DNA of 33,997 bases from a virus. Positions within the stretch are counted from its first letter, which is position 1. The number at the start of each line of letters is the position of its first letter. Below the pieces are notes generated by a model that searched no databases, had not been told where the DNA came from, and saw only the letters and a program-made list of their open reading frames with translations. Positions 1-9,019 of this stretch are shown here, piece by piece. The stretch covers positions 1 to 33,997 of IMG/VR virus record IMGVR_UViG_3300050821_004497, one strand, 5' to 3'. The translations under genes were made by a program, and so were the position numbers.

Positions 1-99
1 CCCGAAGTAAGGCGGACTCGTCACCACGCAATGTACGGACTCACGCGGCAGCGTGCGCAGCACGTCGCGACAATCGCCCTTGAGGATTTGCACTGTCAT
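1..99 (-). CDS. DNA methyltransferase, N-terminal fragment (cut by window edge)
   Basis: Only the first 33 codons lie in the window. The peptide begins MTVQILKGDCRDVLRTLP and ends in TSPPYFG. TSPPY is the catalytic motif IV of amino-methylating (N4-cytosine or N6-adenine) DNA methyltransferases, and the 'GDCRDVLRTLP' stretch just before it is the usual start of that family. Its ATG overlaps the stop of the upstream lysozyme-domain virion gene as ATGA, so it is probably co-translated with the late operon. Phages use such enzymes to protect their DNA from host restriction, but specificity cannot be read from this fragment. The motif order (TSPPY near the N terminus) fits the beta-class. The rest of the gene lies off the left end. 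Confidence 0.8.
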   Translation of the reverse strand, partial: MTVQILKGDCRDVLRTLPRESVHCVVTSPPYFG

Positions 100-2489
100 C
101 CCCGAATCCCCAATGTCGGCGGATTGACAATCTCAGGCATCGACCGCGGCACTTGCGGCATCGGCGCCGCTGGCGCCTTGCGCGTCGCCCATCCCTTGTC
201 GACCGCCATCTGGATCGCTTTCTCCCGCGTCACGTTGCCGTCGCGATAGGCCTTCTGCAGATCGTCCAAGGATTTGATCTTGGTCTCGTCGAATCCCGTA
301 TCTTTCTGGTCATGGTCGGCGATAACGTCGGCGTACCAGTCTTCCGGCTTCCTTCGGAATCCCTTGATGGCCGCGCCGAGATAATCGGGGCTATCGGGAT
401 TGAACAGCGATTGCGCCGACTTTCCCGACCTGCGCTCCGCGTCGTACTGAGGAAGAACTTGGGCAAGGAATTTCAGATAGAGTTCGTCGCCCTTCGGGTC
501 TTTGATGTGAAGGCCTTCGTCCGAACCTGTGATCTGTGCTCGCGCGTTCTTTAGGAACTGCGCTTTCATTTCCGATTCGGCGACGCCTTCCGGCGATTTG
601 TGCGCCTGGATTTCGGTTACGAGTTTGTCAACACCTTTGACCGACAGGTCGCCGTTTGGGCCGACGTGGCTGTAAAGCTGCGACTCGTCGGTAATGCGAT
701 CTGCGTCACCGTCGGGCAGATGGATTTTCCGGTAGAGATCATAAAATCCAGAGCCGTATGACTTTTCCTCGTGTTCTTCCGTGCCCTTGAGTTTCAGAAG
801 CTGCTCGCCCATGCGCTCCTTGGCTTCGCGGGTCATGTTGGGAGCGGCATTGATGTCGTCGAGCGTCACGGGTTGGTTGCCGTGGATGGCGAAGAAGAAT
901 TTCAGTTCCTCGCCGTCGCTGGCGACCTTTTGCGCCTTCTGTTCCAAAGCCTCGGCGCGGCTCATCATCGAGATTCGCGCCAGCGTCTGCTGCAAGACCT
1001 GCTGCTGCAATTCCGGTCTATCGGCGAACAGCGGATCGCTCATAATCTTCTTTGCGACGTCGGCCGGATCGGCCGGCGTGACCGGCGCCTCGCCGTTATT
1101 GATGGCGATGTTCTTCTGAAACCGCTGTACGAATGACGCGGTCTGCGCGTTGACCTGCAACCCACCAGGAAGCGAAGTCCACTCGCCGCTCAAGGCTTGT
1201 CCAACGGCCGCGAGAAACCGCGGATTGTCCCTGTGTTCCTTCAAATCCTGATCGAGATTTCCCGACAATTCCCCGAACGGTTTGAAGGCGTCGCCTTGGT
1301 ACGCCTTGGCGTAGCGCTGGGAAGCGAGCTTTGCGGCGAATTGATCCTGCGATTCCGGGCTGATGTCGGTCAGATTAAACTTGTCCCGGTTAGCGTCCCA
1401 TGTGGTTTTGGTGATCTGATAACGTCCAAAACCCGAAGTGGGACCGAACTGTGCCGGCGTCATCACGCGGGGATGGTCGCTATAGTCGAAGTCCGGTTGG
1501 ACCTCCTTGATGGACCTCCCCCCGTACATCGTGTCGTAACCGCCTCCGGGGGTTTCGCTGCCGTGGATGGTGTCCAGAAGTCCCCGCATTTCCGGGGAAA
1601 GCGTCATATCGACGGAGCGACCTTCCTGGGTCGAATAGTAATCCGCCAAGCGATTGACCGAGCGCTTTTGCGCTGCTGCTCTGACAAACTTGTCAAGCGC
1701 CAGTCGCGTGCCCGGATCAATCTGGGAACTATAGCGCTCGAAGATTTTCAGCGCAGTTGAGATATTGTCCGGGTCTTTCGGGTTGGTCATCGCGGTCTCG
1801 ACCCAATTCTTGACCGCCTGACCTTTCATCTTCGACACGTCAACATCGAGCGCGTTCTTTTGCTCGGGATCGTCCAGATTGTTGTAGCGCTGGTCAAAAT
1901 GATTGTGCGCCTCGGCGTTGACCACGCCGATCTGCCTGTCGAGTTCACCAAAATCGACACCGCCGCCGCCCTGGATAGCAAGGCTCCCGACGTCTGTAGC
2001 TGACGTGATATTGTTGCCGGCGACCTTTGTTCGCCACTGCGTTAATTGCGTAGTGGCATGAGAAGTTGCCTTCTCGATCATATAGTCGAACGAGCGACGT
2101 AGATTCTGCGAGACGAGAGACTTGGTGTAGAGATTGCCGGCTTGGCTTTCGGTTTCCTGCTGAATCGCCCGCAATTTTTCTTTCAGTATGGGCAGATTGT
2201 CCTGGGCCGCGCGGCCCTCTAATTCCATGTGAGAGGAAGTCAGACCTAATCCCTTATCGACAGCATCACTATGGAGTTCGGCCGCGTGCGTCTGGTCGTT
2301 GAGCTGATTAAATTCGGTTACAGCCGAGATCGCGGTATCGCCGGCAGTGGTAAGTCCGTGACCAAATTCCTTCTTCGCCTCAGCGCCGAATCCTCCAAAC
2401 ATATTCGGCGACGTCGAAATGCGCTGGTAATCGTCCGGCGCACCGGACGGATTGACCTCGGGAACCATAATATCGAGCGCGCCGGGCAT
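96..2489 (-). CDS. Internal virion protein with lambda-R-type lytic transglycosylase domain
   Basis: This 797-residue protein has a cell-wall-cleaving domain at about residues 302-440. The signature is LLDTIHGSETPGGG, then GGYDTMYGG, DYSDHPR, FGRYQITKTTWD and ISPESQDQFA. This order matches the lambda R endolysin (GH104: YDVIVGG, DYSDHPRK, GRYQL, FSPKSQDA), and Glu312 sits where the catalytic Glu is expected. The flanks are long, polar and helix-rich. In T7-like phages the ejected core proteins gp14-gp16 include a transglycosylase that opens peptidoglycan during DNA entry. Position directly after gp13- and gp14-like genes supports the same role here, rather than host lysis. The domain is central rather than N-terminal as in T7 gp16. 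A second possible start is the Met eight codons in. Confidence 0.8.
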   Translation of the reverse strand: MPGALDIMVPEVNPSGAPDDYQRISTSPNMFGGFGAEAKKEFGHGLTTAGDTAISAVTEFNQLNDQTHAAELHSDAVDKGLGLTSSHMELEGRAAQDNLPILKEKLRAIQQETESQAGNLYTKSLVSQNLRRSFDYMIEKATSHATTQLTQWRTKVAGNNITSATDVGSLAIQGGGGVDFGELDRQIGVVNAEAHNHFDQRYNNLDDPEQKNALDVDVSKMKGQAVKNWVETAMTNPKDPDNISTALKIFERYSSQIDPGTRLALDKFVRAAAQKRSVNRLADYYSTQEGRSVDMTLSPEMRGLLDTIHGSETPGGGYDTMYGGRSIKEVQPDFDYSDHPRVMTPAQFGPTSGFGRYQITKTTWDANRDKFNLTDISPESQDQFAAKLASQRYAKAYQGDAFKPFGELSGNLDQDLKEHRDNPRFLAAVGQALSGEWTSLPGGLQVNAQTASFVQRFQKNIAINNGEAPVTPADPADVAKKIMSDPLFADRPELQQQVLQQTLARISMMSRAEALEQKAQKVASDGEELKFFFAIHGNQPVTLDDINAAPNMTREAKERMGEQLLKLKGTEEHEEKSYGSGFYDLYRKIHLPDGDADRITDESQLYSHVGPNGDLSVKGVDKLVTEIQAHKSPEGVAESEMKAQFLKNARAQITGSDEGLHIKDPKGDELYLKFLAQVLPQYDAERRSGKSAQSLFNPDSPDYLGAAIKGFRRKPEDWYADVIADHDQKDTGFDETKIKSLDDLQKAYRDGNVTREKAIQMAVDKGWATRKAPAAPMPQVPRSMPEIVNPPTLGIRG

Positions 2490-3014
2490 CTAGGCACTCA
2501 TGGAGTATTTTGCGTAGGAGCCGCCAGCCGACGACGCTCCACTGAGGAAAGTCCCCAAGGCCGCGACCGGCGCCGCGTCGCTCGCCTGTTTGGATTCCTG
2601 GGTGAGCAAACCAGATTCCGCAGTGTCCGACGTCGCCGCAACCTCGTAACCATACGCCTTCTTCGCCGCGTTGGAGCGGATGGTCAAAGCATCGAGCATC
2701 CCAAGTTCCGATTCCGCCGCGCGCACCTTCGGCGCGGAGCCGGTATTGACGTCGATACCCGACGATGCCTGACGGGCCTTTGTCATCCCCACGGCGCCGC
2801 GGGTCTTCAATCCCTGGTTAGCCGCTTCGATTTCTCCAGCCTGCGTCTCCATGCCGGCGTTAAGCATCGCCTGCTTGGCGTTGTTGGCTGCGACCTGAGC
2901 CTGATAGGCAGCGTTGGAACTCTGCGCCTCCATGGAACTGTATTGGCCGTATGCGGAGATACCCGCGCCCGCAATGGCTCCAACGAGCGCGATCGGTGCA
3001 ATGGCGGCGCCCAT
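2490..3014 (-). CDS. T7 gp14-like internal virion protein
   Basis: A 174-residue protein that opens MGAAIAPIALVGAIAGAGIS, a glycine/alanine-rich hydrophobic segment. The rest is an Ala/Gln/Asn-rich helical stretch (SSNAAYQAQVAANNAKQAML) with little predicted core. This layout is typical of podovirus ejection proteins of the T7 gp14 type, which leave the virion at infection and enter the host outer membrane. The ATG at 3014 was chosen because it lies one base after the TGA of the upstream gp13-like gene; a longer frame reaching 3053 would run into that gene. The next gene starts one base after this stop. Assignment rests on composition, size and position rather than on a diagnostic motif. Confidence 0.65.
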   Translation of the reverse strand: MGAAIAPIALVGAIAGAGISAYGQYSSMEAQSSNAAYQAQVAANNAKQAMLNAGMETQAGEIEAANQGLKTRGAVGMTKARQASSGIDVNTGSAPKVRAAESELGMLDALTIRSNAAKKAYGYEVAATSDTAESGLLTQESKQASDAAPVAALGTFLSGASSAGGSYAKYSMSA

Positions 3015-3015
3015 A

Positions 3016-3567
3016 TCAAAACCCCATGTGGAATCGGCAATAGAGCGAACCATTCAATCCCAACGGCTCGGCTTTATCTACCGTGAAACCAAGAATCTTA
3101 AGGAATTTCACCGCCTCTTTGTAATTGGCCGCCACGAACGATTCGAGCTTCGGTCGCAATCGCATCATGGCGGCAAGCTCGCGCTTGCCAACCCGGACAA
3201 ACGAGAACGGGACTTGCTCGACCAGCGCCGACGTGTGCAGCCACGGCACGCCGAGATCGGACAACGGACTGACGTTCTCCCGCAGCGCAACCGCCAAGCC
3301 CCACACCGCGGCGACTTCGCCGTGGATCAAGGCTGCGCGGCACATCACGGAATTGCGGTATGCACGATAAAGCGCCTTCTTGACGCCAAAGCCCAAGTTC
3401 TCGATTTCCCTGCGGTCGGCATCCCGCAAGGTTTTGCCGAGGGCAACGATGTGCTCGGGCTGGCACGGCACGATGGCGTAGCCCGAGGTGATAACCGCGT
3501 CGGCTCGATGGAAGCGCGTCAACGGTGCGCCGTTGAGTTTGGGGATGAGCGAGTGGATTTCAGCCAT
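3016..3567 (-). CDS. T7 gp13-like (DUF2833/GNAT-like) virion-associated protein
   Basis: A 183-residue protein starting MAEIHSLIPKLNG. Features include HIVALGKTLRDADRREI, the 'CRAALIHGEVAAVWGLAV' strand pair, PWLHTSALVEQVP and FVAANYKEAVKFLKILGF near the C terminus. That pattern resembles phage Gp13-family proteins, which have a GNAT-like fold and are virion-associated in T7. The ATG at 3567 overlaps the TGA of the upstream tail gene (ATGGCTGA), which decides the start; a longer frame to 3606 would overlap that gene further. Whether it has acyltransferase activity cannot be told, as no clear acetyl-CoA loop is visible. Its place between tail tubular protein B and the gp14-like gene is the standard podovirus order. 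Confidence 0.65.
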   Translation of the reverse strand: MAEIHSLIPKLNGAPLTRFHRADAVITSGYAIVPCQPEHIVALGKTLRDADRREIENLGFGVKKALYRAYRNSVMCRAALIHGEVAAVWGLAVALRENVSPLSDLGVPWLHTSALVEQVPFSFVRVGKRELAAMMRLRPKLESFVAANYKEAVKFLKILGFTVDKAEPLGLNGSLYCRFHMGF

Positions 3568-6500
3568 TGGGCACGTCGCCAAGTTCCAACTCGGGAATGA
3601 ACGCAAGGATTTCAGCCGGCAGCGGGAGCGTCTGCATCACTGCTACCATGCCCGGAGAGGCCTGTCCGGTCGTCGTGGAATAATCCCCCGCCACCACCTC
3701 GTACTTGTCGCCACAGAACAGCGGCAGCGCGTTGCCGGCTCCTGCGAGCATCTGAGGTTCGGTCATGGCGGTCATCAAATTGGGACTCACGTTCCACGGC
3801 AGTTCCGCCTGACCCGGCTGTAGTGATGCAATCGGCTGGTCCTGGCCGAACAAGAGCCCACGGCTAAACGCCAGTCGCGTTGTCACACCCTGGATTCTCT
3901 TGCGCTTGCCCTGAATCATCTCGCCCGGCATGTCGGCGTGCATCGATTGGGCCTGTGCGATGAAGGGCAAGCCGATGAGGATCTGGCTCGCCGCGTTCGG
4001 CAGGACAACCGAACCGTCCGCCGCAACGGTAAGATTCAAGACCGGAAAACCGTCGCACAGCGCATTGACGGTCATCCCCTTCAAATGTTCGAGGCCGAAG
4101 ACCGTCGCGACGGGGGTGGTGATGGTCCACGTCCCCGGAATAGCGGGAACCGGCATGTTGAAGGGATCGTTTGGCAGCGTCGTGGTGATCGCGGATTGCG
4201 GAGGCACCTGCGCGATGATTTGCGTCGGCGACACGTAGGCCGACACCGTTCCGATTCCGCCGCCCATTCTAAGCACCTGACCGACAACTCCTGTCGTGAC
4301 GCCATCGAACACGTTCTGGTCCGCCGTGACGGTCACGGAATTGTCGGCGATGAGCGATATGATCGCGCCGGAGCCAGTCGAGTCCGTGATCTGCAGCTGC
4401 GGCTGCTGATACTTCGTGCCGCCGAAGAGATTGACGCTGGTAATGACGCCTCCCGTCAGGCCAAACGTAGCGGTTCCGCCCGAGCCGACCCCGGCCTGGT
4501 CAACCACGACGCCCACGGGCGCCGTGTACAGTGTTCCGCCCTGGATGATGGCCGAGAGTTTTGGAACTCCACCCCCGACCGCAGCCGAAGCCGACAGCGT
4601 CGCATTCGGCGCCGGCTGCGGCAATGCCGTCGCGGAATCCAGGCAATAGGACTGTTCCACATTCGCCCACAATCGATTGTCCATCCGCTCCTGCATGTAA
4701 ACCCACTGGTTTACACCGCGGATGAAACGCTTGACGATGAAGTACGGCGCGTTTGCCGGTTTTTCCGAAGCAACAGCAACCGAACAGAACAGCCCATTGG
4801 TGTCGTGGCGCGCAAAGCCTCTGACCTCCTGTTCCTGCACGTAGGTCAGAGAAATCAGTTTGCCGTCGTTTCGCACAATCCACTGGATGCGATACGGATT
4901 GAAGCACCACGCCCATTCGCGGACCTCAAACCCCTGGAACAGATGCGACGACAGCACCGACACGTCTTGTCCCGTATAGATGTTGAAATAGAAATTGTAA
5001 TTGACCTCGTTGATCGATCCCGAGAGTGAATCGGGATAGAGCAAATTGTAGCGGATGCGTTGCGGCGGAACCGTCGGCGAACAGCCTAAGCCCTCCTGCG
5101 CTATCGCTTGTTGCGAGGCCGGCGTGATCGGCGAGTTCTGTCCTCCGGCTCCCGAGACCTGCCAAGTGGTTTTGCCCGTAAAGGTGACAAGCCCACCCGG
5201 CATCGGCAGCATCCACTGCACGGTATTGATCTGCTCAGCCCATGGCGTTGTTACGATCGCGTCGGAATCGATCGGCGGGTCGCCCTCGTCGAAATTAGTG
5301 AACGCGCCGGGCTGCGAGAAAAACTCCGTGTCAGGCTGATTGAGCGTGGCCGCATAGGCGCGGCGCTGCTGAAAGTATGCAACAACACCCGGATAGGTGC
5401 CGCTCTGCGGCCCTACTACGAGAGTACCAACGGCGCCGGAGCCAGTGCCGGAATCGGCAAAGACCGCCGTATCTGTCGAGAGATAGCCGAAGCCCGGATT
5501 CTCAACAAAGACACCGACAATTCCCCCTGAACCAGACAACGTGATATTTGCCACGGCGGTCGAGATTGCGTTGTTTCCCACCGGATCAGTAACCGGAATT
5601 GCCACGGTCGACTGGCCGGGAGGTGGAAATTGTGTTGTTCCAATCAGCGCAACGTCGATCGTCGTTCCGGTATGGGCCACGATGATGCCCATGGCCGTCC
5701 CGGCGCCGACCTGCTGGCTGACGACGACACCGTTGATGACGAAAGGATTTGCGGCAAACGTGATGCGCTGGCCTGTGAGCGACGCGCCGATGATCGGGAT
5801 ACCGACAAACCCCACGCCCGTCGCGCTCGTGATCGAGACCGACGCAGTCGCCGCAGTGTAGAGCGTGCCGAACTGCGACATCGCGATATTGAGAATCTGC
5901 CCGCGCGCAAATGGATTAGCGTGCTGTGGCGGAACGATATTGAAGTCGGCGATGATATTGGTGTCCTGCCAGCTGTTGGTGTTCGAGGAACCCACGTAGC
6001 CGAACAGCTGACCTCCAAAATTATTTCCGCTGTTAGTGTAGTCGGGTGCTGCGCGATAGAAATTATATTTTGACGCACCCGTGACGGCAGAACAAGTGAT
6101 GCTGTTGGTGCCGAACTGCCCTGCTATGTCGACGACGTTCTTGACCACGCCGATCGGGGAGGGCTGGCTTTCCTCGCCGGTATTTGCATCGACCGCAGTT
6201 GCGACATAGCCGTAAGCCGCAGGCCCAGGTCCGGTGGCATAGGCCGTTCCGGTTACGGTGCAGGCGTTCGGCGCCGCGATCGATGACGCAAACTGCGGGG
6301 GACCGATGGTCCAGTTGTTCGCTGCAATCCGAGACAATTCCTGCGGCGGATATTCGGTCTGGGTATCTTGGTTGACCAAAGTGAGCGACATCACGTCGGC
6401 GCTTTGCGTGAACTTCAGATAAGGCAGGTCGACCGCATGATACGGAGTAGCCAGCGTGTAGAGCCGCGCCGCAGTTCCTCCCGCCGTATAGGCGCCGTAG

Positions 6501-7012
6501 GCGATGGAGTTTATTGGACTGCCGAAAATGTCGTTGATGGTCACGGTATTTGGTGCGGCAACCGCAACCGTGACAGTGCGGCCGTTGAGTTGCGTCATCC
6601 CTCCAATGCCGATGAGAAAGATTTGATCGCCCGCCACATAGGCATGGCCTGGAATCGTCAGGCTGCAGGGATTGGCTCTGGTAGCCGCGGTAATTGCAAG
6701 CGCGTTTTCCGTGACATAGCCACCATTGGCGACCACGCGCATGTATTGTTCGCCAAACTCCAGAATGTAGGACTGGAAGATGTTGAAGGTGAATTCGATA
6801 TTTCGGGGTGGAGTGGAATTTGCACTGGCGGGTTGCTTGCAGACGCCGACGTAGGCGAGCCCGCCGCGGGAGAGTAAACCACCTCGATACGAGACAAAAA
6901 AATTGCGTGCCACCGAGCACGCACTATGCCATTTTGCTAAATCGAGACGTCCGTAAAGTGAAGGCGAAACCTCGCCCGCCGAAAACGAGGATTTAAGAAT
7001 CGGGGCGGTCAT
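3560..7012 (-). CDS. Tail tubular protein B-like (tail nozzle) protein
   Basis: A 1150-residue protein beginning MTAPILKSSFSAGEVSPSLY, followed by GRLDLAKWHSACSVARNFFV and RGGLLSRGG. This opening (F-x-GE-x-SP-x-x-x-GR-x-D, then a conserved RN-F-x-x-RGG) is characteristic of podovirus tail nozzle/tubular B proteins corresponding to T7 gp12. The middle is rich in Gly/Thr/Val repeats that look like stacked beta or Ig-like modules (for example GVGSGGTATFGLTGGV). A conserved core follows the repeats: YFQQRRAYAATLNQPDTEFFSQPG, then LSYVQ-like and TWQVSG segments. It should form the distal tube through which DNA leaves. It is larger than T7 gp12 (about 790 residues) because of the inserted repeats. 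It starts four bases after the tubular A stop. Confidence 0.75.
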   Translation of the reverse strand: MTAPILKSSFSAGEVSPSLYGRLDLAKWHSACSVARNFFVSYRGGLLSRGGLAYVGVCKQPASANSTPPRNIEFTFNIFQSYILEFGEQYMRVVANGGYVTENALAITAATRANPCSLTIPGHAYVAGDQIFLIGIGGMTQLNGRTVTVAVAAPNTVTINDIFGSPINSIAYGAYTAGGTAARLYTLATPYHAVDLPYLKFTQSADVMSLTLVNQDTQTEYPPQELSRIAANNWTIGPPQFASSIAAPNACTVTGTAYATGPGPAAYGYVATAVDANTGEESQPSPIGVVKNVVDIAGQFGTNSITCSAVTGASKYNFYRAAPDYTNSGNNFGGQLFGYVGSSNTNSWQDTNIIADFNIVPPQHANPFARGQILNIAMSQFGTLYTAATASVSITSATGVGFVGIPIIGASLTGQRITFAANPFVINGVVVSQQVGAGTAMGIIVAHTGTTIDVALIGTTQFPPPGQSTVAIPVTDPVGNNAISTAVANITLSGSGGIVGVFVENPGFGYLSTDTAVFADSGTGSGAVGTLVVGPQSGTYPGVVAYFQQRRAYAATLNQPDTEFFSQPGAFTNFDEGDPPIDSDAIVTTPWAEQINTVQWMLPMPGGLVTFTGKTTWQVSGAGGQNSPITPASQQAIAQEGLGCSPTVPPQRIRYNLLYPDSLSGSINEVNYNFYFNIYTGQDVSVLSSHLFQGFEVREWAWCFNPYRIQWIVRNDGKLISLTYVQEQEVRGFARHDTNGLFCSVAVASEKPANAPYFIVKRFIRGVNQWVYMQERMDNRLWANVEQSYCLDSATALPQPAPNATLSASAAVGGGVPKLSAIIQGGTLYTAPVGVVVDQAGVGSGGTATFGLTGGVITSVNLFGGTKYQQPQLQITDSTGSGAIISLIADNSVTVTADQNVFDGVTTGVVGQVLRMGGGIGTVSAYVSPTQIIAQVPPQSAITTTLPNDPFNMPVPAIPGTWTITTPVATVFGLEHLKGMTVNALCDGFPVLNLTVAADGSVVLPNAASQILIGLPFIAQAQSMHADMPGEMIQGKRKRIQGVTTRLAFSRGLLFGQDQPIASLQPGQAELPWNVSPNLMTAMTEPQMLAGAGNALPLFCGDKYEVVAGDYSTTTGQASPGMVAVMQTLPLPAEILAFIPELELGDVPNG

Positions 7013-7015
7013 TTC

Positions 7016-7804
7016 TTAAATCACAAATCCGCCGGGAAACCCCATGCTTTGCCAGCCATAGAACGTCAGCGCCGTATCCCATAGGCCGTAGCTGGTGAGA
7101 CCTCGAACAGCGAGCCAATCGGGGACGCGGTCAGTTGAAGTAATTCCTTCGTTGCCGTCAGAAATTCTGGCCTGCTGTACGATGCCGGTAGCAATCTGGA
7201 TTTGCTCCTTGAGTACCTGGGCATTGCGCGCCAGCGGATTGACCAGCCACGCCCCAAGCGTCGCGATTGCGGCCTCTTGAAAATGAACGTCCCACAAATC
7301 GACGTCAGGTTCGCGACGTGTATAGACGATCTGCGCAAACTCAAGGTCCGTCAGGATGCACTTGATGTGGTTGCCGTTGGCATCCGTATCGTTTGCGACG
7401 ATGAACTTGTAGCCGGGATTGCCCCACGGCCAAACCGGCGCAACCTGTACGCCGGCCGGAAATGGATTTGATCCTCCGCTCTGCGGCGGATTGCAGAGCA
7501 GATAGCGCGCGAGCAAGCAGTCGGATGGATAGGCATAGCTATACTGCCAGGGAACAGGAGGAATTGGGAGCGTTGTACCATTCGGGTTTTCTGGCGTTCC
7601 TTGTGCCGCCTTTAGAAGAGACCCCGCCTGTTGAGTCCGGGCAAAATTCCAATGGGCTGCCCTTGCCAAACTGTCCATACGCAGTTGAAATTGTCGCGCG
7701 ACAACAATAGCGTTTGGCGCCGGCAACGGCGGCGCCAATGACGTGATGGAGAATCGAGCCCCGATGTTATCGAGGCTGATGTTGGCGAGCGTAACGTCGT
7801 CCAT
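7016..7804 (-). CDS. Tail tubular protein A-like (head-tail adaptor)
   Basis: A 262-residue protein. The N terminus MDDVTLANISLDNIG leads to RQFQLRMDSLARAAHWNFAR, a helix, then YSYAYPSDCLLARYL. A later segment, EFAQIVYTRREPDVDLWD, precedes FQEAAIATLGAWLVNPLAR, and the end is Gly/Trp-rich. The arrangement 'NxALxxIG ... Y..R...L....W.FA ... Y..P.D.LR' is that of tail tubular protein A (T7 gp11), which forms the ring between portal and nozzle. The gene lies directly upstream of the nozzle gene, as in T7-like and BPP-1-like phages. The first ATG is used. No frameshift or truncation is visible. Confidence 0.75.
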   Translation of the reverse strand: MDDVTLANISLDNIGARFSITSLAPPLPAPNAIVVARQFQLRMDSLARAAHWNFARTQQAGSLLKAAQGTPENPNGTTLPIPPVPWQYSYAYPSDCLLARYLLCNPPQSGGSNPFPAGVQVAPVWPWGNPGYKFIVANDTDANGNHIKCILTDLEFAQIVYTRREPDVDLWDVHFQEAAIATLGAWLVNPLARNAQVLKEQIQIATGIVQQARISDGNEGITSTDRVPDWLAVRGLTSYGLWDTALTFYGWQSMGFPGGFVI

Positions 7805-7807
7805 CGA

Positions 7808-8230
7808 CTAGCGCTGTACACCCGGCGGCGGCGCCACGGTTCTCGGCTCGGGCGGTGGGGCATTGGAAGGTGCCGCGCCGGCGAACAGCGGTTCCGCAGG
7901 TTGCGGCGGCGCAGGAGGATGTGCCGCATCGGCCGGCGCAAACGGCAGCGGTGCGTCGGACTTCAGATCGTCCTTGTCCTTCGCCTCGGCCTCCTCGATC
8001 TTTTCCTGCTTGCCCAAGCGCTCTTTGGTCCGCTCGGATTCCTCGTCGGCCGCCTTCTTCTGCGCCTCGGTATGGGCCGGCTTGTGGTCGGCTACCTCCT
8101 TGAGATTCGGACCCGGTTGCCATGTGTCGGGATCGTGTTCGATGGCGACGATGCTTCCCGCCTCCTGGATCGCGTTATTGATCCAGCTTTTGGTGAGAAC
8201 TCGGAAGTGCTTGGTTACCAACTTCGACAT
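7808..8230 (-). CDS. Hypothetical phage protein, charged with Pro-rich tail
   Basis: A 140-residue protein with no recognised family. The N-terminal third (MSKLVTKHFRVLTKSWINNA) looks folded. Residues about 55-95 are a highly charged Lys/Glu helix (ERTKERLGKQEKIEEAEAKD), and the C-terminal 45 residues are Pro/Ala-rich (PPAPPQPAEPLF). Start and stop overlap those of its neighbours: the upstream stop and this ATG share bases (TAATG). It lies between the staple-like gene and the tail adaptor, so a head-completion or virion-accessory role is possible, but this is inferred only from position. Confidence 0.6.
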   Translation of the reverse strand: MSKLVTKHFRVLTKSWINNAIQEAGSIVAIEHDPDTWQPGPNLKEVADHKPAHTEAQKKAADEESERTKERLGKQEKIEEAEAKDKDDLKSDAPLPFAPADAAHPPAPPQPAEPLFAGAAPSNAPPPEPRTVAPPPGVQR

Positions 8231-8610
8231 TAGCGTTGCTCCCTTTCTTCGATGTGGGTGAGTGTGCGTACCTCGCCGGGCACAACGCTCGGCACTGGTT
8301 CAACTTCGCTCGGGGCGATAGGTTGCGGTTCCTTGACCTTGCTGCGCTCCGCGGCAGCGTCGGCTTCGGCCTTCTGGTCTTTGGTGTGGCCAACGGGCTG
8401 GTCGGGGATGACGTCGTACAGCGGCACATCGACCATGTCGCCGATAGCGCGGTTGGCGTCGATCGCCGGATCGGTCGAATAGTCGATCTTGTCGACGGTC
8501 TTTCTCACCGCGCGATGCGGTCCCTTCATGCCCTCGGGCAGAATCACTTCGTCGCCGGTCTCGTATATCTTGCCGGCAAAGAAGCATTTTTCCTTCATCC
8601 TAATTCGCAT
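8230..8610 (-). CDS. Hypothetical phage protein with small beta N-terminus
   Basis: A 126-residue protein. The first 30 residues, MRIRMKEKCFFAGKIYETGD then EVILPEG, resemble the small beta-barrel-like proteins often found near phage tail or capsid genes, where a short 'GxxYxxGDxVxLPE' turn is common. The C-terminal half is disordered, rich in Glu/Lys/Pro (KVKEPQPIAPSEVEPVPSVV). The ATG at 8610 lies two bases after the stop of the staple-like gene, which fixes the start; a longer frame to 8874 would lie over that gene and is a shadow. Function unknown. Confidence 0.6.
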   Translation of the reverse strand: MRIRMKEKCFFAGKIYETGDEVILPEGMKGPHRAVRKTVDKIDYSTDPAIDANRAIGDMVDVPLYDVIPDQPVGHTKDQKAEADAAAERSKVKEPQPIAPSEVEPVPSVVPGEVRTLTHIEEREQR

Positions 8611-8612
8611 GG

Positions 8613-8984
8613 CTATGCCGCCTTCTCGTCGCCGCCGTACCAAGCCTTGTGGCGCATTTCCGTGGCTTCCTCGTCCTCGTTCTCGGTCGCGAGGTGGGTG
8701 ATCTGCAACTCCACCCGGCAGCAATTCTCCTTGGTGCCGTCGGCCTCCACGCGCTCGTTCTGCGACACCGACGTCACCTTCGCCATGGCGACGAAATGGA
8801 TCATCATGCCGACCTTGGGCAGTTCGCCGTCGAGGCCGAGCTTTTCCAACTCTTCCTCGGTCAAACTGATACACAGTCCATAGGGATAGACCGGCGCCGA
8901 AGGGGCTTCGATGGCCTTCGGCATGTCCTCCTTGATCTCTTCCTGGTCGCGCGCCATGTCGATCATTGTTGAGAAACCTGCCAT
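8613..8984 (-). CDS. Possible capsid staple/accessory protein with WYG tail
   Basis: A 123-residue protein. The core reads YPYGLCISLTEEELEKLGL, LPKVGMMIHFVAMAKVTSVS, then CCRVELQITHLA. The order 'YPYGLxIxLxxxxLxKLG ... LPxVGxxxxxxAxAKVTSVS ... xxLQITxL' recurs in short phage proteins that are often labelled capsid staple or decoration proteins; I make that link from memory. The C terminus ends KAWYGGDEKAA, one of several WYG tags in this window. The upstream sequence AAAGGATAAAATCCC before the ATG provides a good ribosome binding site, so this may be the first gene of a translational block. The capsid-surface role is tentative. Confidence 0.55.
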   Translation of the reverse strand: MAGFSTMIDMARDQEEIKEDMPKAIEAPSAPVYPYGLCISLTEEELEKLGLDGELPKVGMMIHFVAMAKVTSVSQNERVEADGTKENCCRVELQITHLATENEDEEATEMRHKAWYGGDEKAA

Positions 8985-9019
8985 GGGATTTTATCCTTTT
9001 GGTTAAGAGTTGGCACTCA

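Noticed and set aside
6063-6920. A 285-codon frame inside the tail nozzle gene
   Set aside because: Same strand but different frame, with Arg/His/Cys-rich composition typical of shadows.
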